DNA from: Penium margaritaceum
Lineage: Eukaryota; Streptophyta; Zygnematophyceae; Desmidiales; Peniaceae
Length of the DNA: 20,771 nucleotides
Reading direction: 5' to 3'
Assembly (NCBI GenBank): GCA_023375785.1
Contig: SZWC01000508.1
Location: 297,402 to 318,172, forward strand
Notes under the pieces: model-generated
The model's input: only the letters and a program-made list of their open reading frames with translations
What the model was told of the DNA's origin: nothing
Databases searched by the model: none
Program-made: the position numbers and the translations under genes
Part shown: positions 17,781 to 20,771 of the stretch, piece by piece
Position numbering within the stretch: position 1 is the first letter of the stretch
Layout of the letters: each line of letters begins with the position of its first letter

Positions 17781-19814
17781 TTGCGCCCCACAGACACTCA
17801 TGATGCTGTCCCTCTGTCCACCGGTACTCCCGTCTCTGCGGGCGGTCCTGTTACCACTCCCAGCCCTGCGTCTACCATCTGTTCACCAGCCTCTCTTCCC
17901 ACTGCATCACCTGCCCCTGTGCCTCAGTCCTCACCGGATGTGGTCGTGCCTGTCTCTGAGCCTGCGGTCAGCCCTTCGAGCCCAGGCGACTCGCGTGAGC
18001 CTGGTGGTCGTCTTCGACCGTTGGGCTCCAGAGCCCCGCGAGTGTCACGTCCCGCACCCAGGCGCTCCATTCGCAGCGTTGCGAGTGGCGATCCCAGCAC
18101 AAAGGCCCTCGGCCTGAGTGTCCGTATAGATCACACAGAGGTACATCCAACTTGTCCTGTAGCGCACGATCTTGCCACTTGCGATTTTCCTACCGCTTGT
18201 GATGCAACAACTGACCTTGTGGTTGTCAGGCCCAGTTCTGAGGCGTATGCACTTGTCACTCAGAGCTCTCCCTCGTTGGCACCTGATGCCGACGCCTGGC
18301 GTGCCGCATGCGAGGAATTGCTTTGTGCCATCGGAGAGCATGGAGATTACGAGCTAGTCGACCTTCCACTTGGGAGGAAGGTGATTCAGGTCAAGTGGGT
18401 CTTTCGCAAGAAGGTGAAGCCAGATGGCTCACTGGAACGCCACAAGTCTTGCTTGGTCTTCAAGGGGTACTCTCAGATCGAGGGCGTTGACTATACTGAA
18501 ACCTTAGCCCCTGTTAGCTGCATGACCTCAGCTTGTGCTCTATTTTGTGTGGTGGCTCAACATGACTGGGAACTGTACCAGATGGATGTGAACAATGCGT
18601 TCCTCCATGGCTCTCTAGATAAGGAGATTTACGTGGCCCAACCACCAGGCTTTGAGGATGGTGACAAGGTCTAATGCTTGCGCAAGTCCTTGTACAGACT
18701 CAAACAGTCTCCTTGGTGCTTGAATCGGGAGATTGCAGGCACTCTGACTCGTGCATGATATGTTCAGAGCGAGGCAGATCCCTCTCTTTTAATCCGACAG
18801 GCACCTGAGCAGTTCACTGCCATCCTGGTCTATGTGGATGACCTCTTGATTGCATCTCCCTCCATGGAGGCCGTGAAGGAGGCCAAGGCGGTCCTTCAGA
18901 CTGCCTATAGGATGAAGGACCTTCGTCCTACAGTGGTGTTTCTTCGCATGGAGATTGTACGGGACCACAGACGCCGGACGCTTCTGTTGCATCAGGCCCG
19001 ATATGCACGCGTTGTGGGGGAGCGCTTTAGTGACCTCCTCGGTGCAGTGCCATTGGCCTCCACACCTCTCACACCTGACGAACAGAACACCCTGAAGGTG
19101 GACGATCCCACACAGCTGGGGGAGATAGCGGATGTGACCTTGTACCTCTGCCTCATCGGATCTCTGATGTACCTTGCCACTACCACACGCCCCAACATCG
19201 CCTTTGACGTCAACCTCTTTGCACAGTTTTTGCAGGCTCCACATGCTAGAGCCCTCCACGCGGCTGTGCGAGTGGTGCGCTATGTGGTTTTCACGCTGTA
19301 CCTTGAACTCTGCTTTTGCCGGCAGTGTTCGCTGGTTCTTGACGGCTACACTGACAGCGACTAGGCCTAGAGTCTAGATGGACGCAGTCGCACAGGTTAC
19401 ATGTTCCTGCTCGGTGGCACCACTGTGTCCTGGCGTATTGGGAAGCAGAGCTCCATCGCACGTAGCTCATCAGAGGCAGAGTATGTTGCTCTAGGTGCAG
19501 GGGCTGCTAAGGCACTGTGGCTACAGCGCCTGTTCCTTGAGCTGGGTGAGTCGGTACCCACCATTGTGCATCGTTGTGACAACCGGAGTCCTCTTGGCAT
19601 TGCGGAGAACTCTGGTGTCTTTCATGCTCGCATGAAGCACATTGCGATTGAGCATCATTTCTTGCGTGATCTGGTGGAGCGACACCTGATCTCCGTCATA
19701 TGGGTCGGCACTGACATGCAGCGTGCTGATTTCTTGACAAAGGCACTGGCGCACGGGAAGTTTCTAGTGGCCATTCGTTCCGTTGTGCTTCGCCCCTTGC
19801 CTGAGAGTGGTTGA
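17781..19814 (+). pseudogene. pol: Element C linker, reverse transcriptase and RNase H
   Basis: Frame 3 throughout. A Ser/Pro/Thr-rich linker (about 17781-18100) precedes RVT_2 reverse transcriptase: YELVDLPLGRKVIQVKWVFRKK, MDVNNAFLHGSLDKEIYV and an intact YVDD box at 18831-18842. RNase H follows: YTDSD, SSSEAEYVALGAGAAKALW, HRCDNRSPLGIAENSG and DFLTKAL. Stops are TAA 18672, TGA 18756, TAG 19362 (TGG in element A) and TAG 19368. The frame ends at TGA 19812-19814, about 100 bp before the polypurine tract. Domains are complete in order but interrupted. The linker lacks the 36-bp repeat of element A. Confidence 0.88.
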
Positions 19815-19914
19815 GTACGGGGTCTGTCTACGTCTGTGTCATGATTGTTTTTGCACTTGTTGTTTCACTTGTTTTTGTGCTACACGTGTATGGTCATGCG
19901 TACCATCGGGTCAT

Positions 19915-19921
19915 GGGGGAG
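19915..19921 (+). promoter_or_regulatory. Polypurine tract, element C
   Basis: GGGGGAG immediately before the TGTTGAG start of the 3' LTR. The context TCATGGGGGAGTGTTG is the same as at the element A polypurine tract. Confidence 0.85.
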
Positions 19922-20564
19922 TGTTGAGATTTGTGACGTTTCTGTCAACCTGTACATTTTATTGTGACCACTCGGCCGTGTCCATGCTCGTGCAGATCCC
20001 TGATGCGGGCCCAGCTGGCACCAAGACGTTGTCTGGTGGTGGAATACCTGCTCGGAGCTGATTGACGATCGCCCTAGAGTCCTGGATGATGTCTGGGACC
20101 TTTTGCAGTTTTTCTGCAGCTTGTAGGATTTTATCGGTGGAGTGGTCGTGGGCCTGATTCGCATGTCTTTGTATTGTGTGTCCACCGTTTGTTGCCAGAT
20201 GCATGCATGTGACAAGTTGTAGCGTCCGGCTTGAGATTCGTCATGTGTAGGTTCAGACAGCGTAGCGTCCTGACTTGTCTACGCTGAGTTACGGCCAGAA
20301 CAATGGTTTTGGGCTGGTTTTAGGACAGTCCTTGCACTGTCGCGTGTGACACCCGCCGCGCACCGCGGCAGGTACTAATGCCATGGATCTGTCACTTTCG
20401 TTTCTCTCTGCAAATGCTATTGAAGAATTCTTACAATTTTCCTTGTGTCCCCTAGCTAGACCCTTGCCGCTGTGTGCATGACTTGTGACTGTCGTCACCG
20501 ACTGACCAGGCACTGACGCCAAGTGAGCGGCAACATCGCTAGGAAGCTTCCACGCATTTTCTCA
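19922..20564 (+). repeat. Outer element C, complete 3' LTR
   Basis: 643 bp, TGTTGAG to ATTTTCTCA, uninterrupted. It serves as the reference for reconstructing the split 5' LTR, including the 70-bp segment (20047-20116) absent there. It keeps the GACAAGT / ACTTGTC and GCGTAG / CTACGC inverted repeats, so these are LTR features and not chance decay. Confidence 0.9.
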
Positions 20565-20701
20565 GCAGGCATGCACGCACGCACGCACGCATGCACACAC
20601 ACACGCATGCATGCACCCACGCACGCACGCACGCATGCACGCACACACGCACGCACGCACGCAGGCACGCACGCACGTACGCACGCACGCAGGCAGGCAC
20701 G

Positions 20702-20771
<70 letters not shown>
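20565..20771. repeat. Compound (GCAC)n / (CA)n microsatellite
   Basis: After a few bases (GCAGGCAT) the sequence is GCAC/GCAT tetranucleotides with CA stretches, then more than 50 bp of nearly pure CA to the window end. It begins directly at the outer LTR terminus. The minus-strand Cys/Val-type frames across it are artefacts. Confidence 0.95.

Larger units (their letters stand above)
120..20564 (+). mobile_element. Outer Ty1/copia LTR retrotransposon (element C), interrupted by nested insertion
   Basis: The element starts with TGTTGTGATTTGTGACG at 120 and ends with ATTTTCTCA at 20564. Its 5' LTR is split by the inner block (245-13145). The internal region runs 13591-19921, from a perfect TGGTATCAGAGC primer-binding site to a GGGGGAG polypurine tract. 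Domain order is Gag, protease, integrase, RT, RNase H, which defines copia (integrase before RT). Removing the insertion leaves about 7.5 kb. No 5-bp target duplication is visible: ACACG on the left against GCAGG on the right. The coding region has several frameshifts and stops, so the element is dead. Confidence 0.9.

Noticed and set aside
20495..20768. Cys/Val-repeat proteins on the minus strand at the right edge
   Set aside because: Translations of the (TG)n/(GTGC)n microsatellite in different frames, not genes.

Overview
This window is plant-type repetitive DNA. By eye it is almost entirely three decayed Ty1/copia (Pseudoviridae-type) LTR retrotransposon copies, one family nested inside another, all on the + strand. 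No host gene, tRNA, rRNA, CRISPR array or prokaryotic operon is visible. The primer-binding site TGGTATCAGAGC (complement of the 3' end of plant initiator tRNA-Met), the copia domain order (Gag, zinc knuckle, DSGATHHM protease, integrase, YVDD reverse transcriptase, RNase H), the dinucleotide microsatellites and the C-to-T-type decay (many CAG to TAG changes) all suggest a streptophyte or other green-lineage nuclear genome. The GC-rich coding style and (CAG)n tracts look unlike typical angiosperm copia, but the species cannot be named from this sequence.

Layout. 1-119: unique flank and a (CA)n tract. 120-244: left piece of the 5' LTR of outer element C. 245-13145: inserted block of the inner family, organised LTR1 - internal A - LTR2 - internal B - truncated LTR3. 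Internal A (1062-8392) has a long CAG-rich leader, a polyglutamine gag with many stops and a nearly open pol, including an uninterrupted 921-codon ORF. Internal B (9235 to about 12613) has the same leader and gag but breaks inside the protease, where it is fused to the middle of LTR3. 13146-13590: remainder of the outer 5' LTR. 13591-19921: outer internal region with gag and pol in several frames. 19922-20564: complete outer 3' LTR. 20565-20771: long (GCAC)n/(CA)n microsatellite running off the window.

History inferred. Outer element C landed in or next to a CA-rich microsatellite. An inner-family element later inserted into C's 5' LTR. The tandem A-B arrangement sharing LTR2 is the product expected from unequal LTR-LTR recombination. 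One deletion then removed most of B's pol and the start of LTR3, and another removed about 70 bp of the outer LTR at the right junction, with CAGCTTG microhomology. LTR pairs differ at roughly one base in ten to twelve by eye, so none of this is recent.

None of the copies looks autonomous. A has stops, a frameshift and an RT active-site change (YVND). B lacks most of pol and has a broken zinc knuckle. C has several frameshifts and has lost the integrase catalytic Glu. I see no convincing new non-transposon system. The points most worth checking are the TAG-for-CAG pattern, the conserved duplicated hairpins in the leader, the 36-bp minisatellite coding a Pro/Ala-rich linker in pol, and the recombinant architecture.
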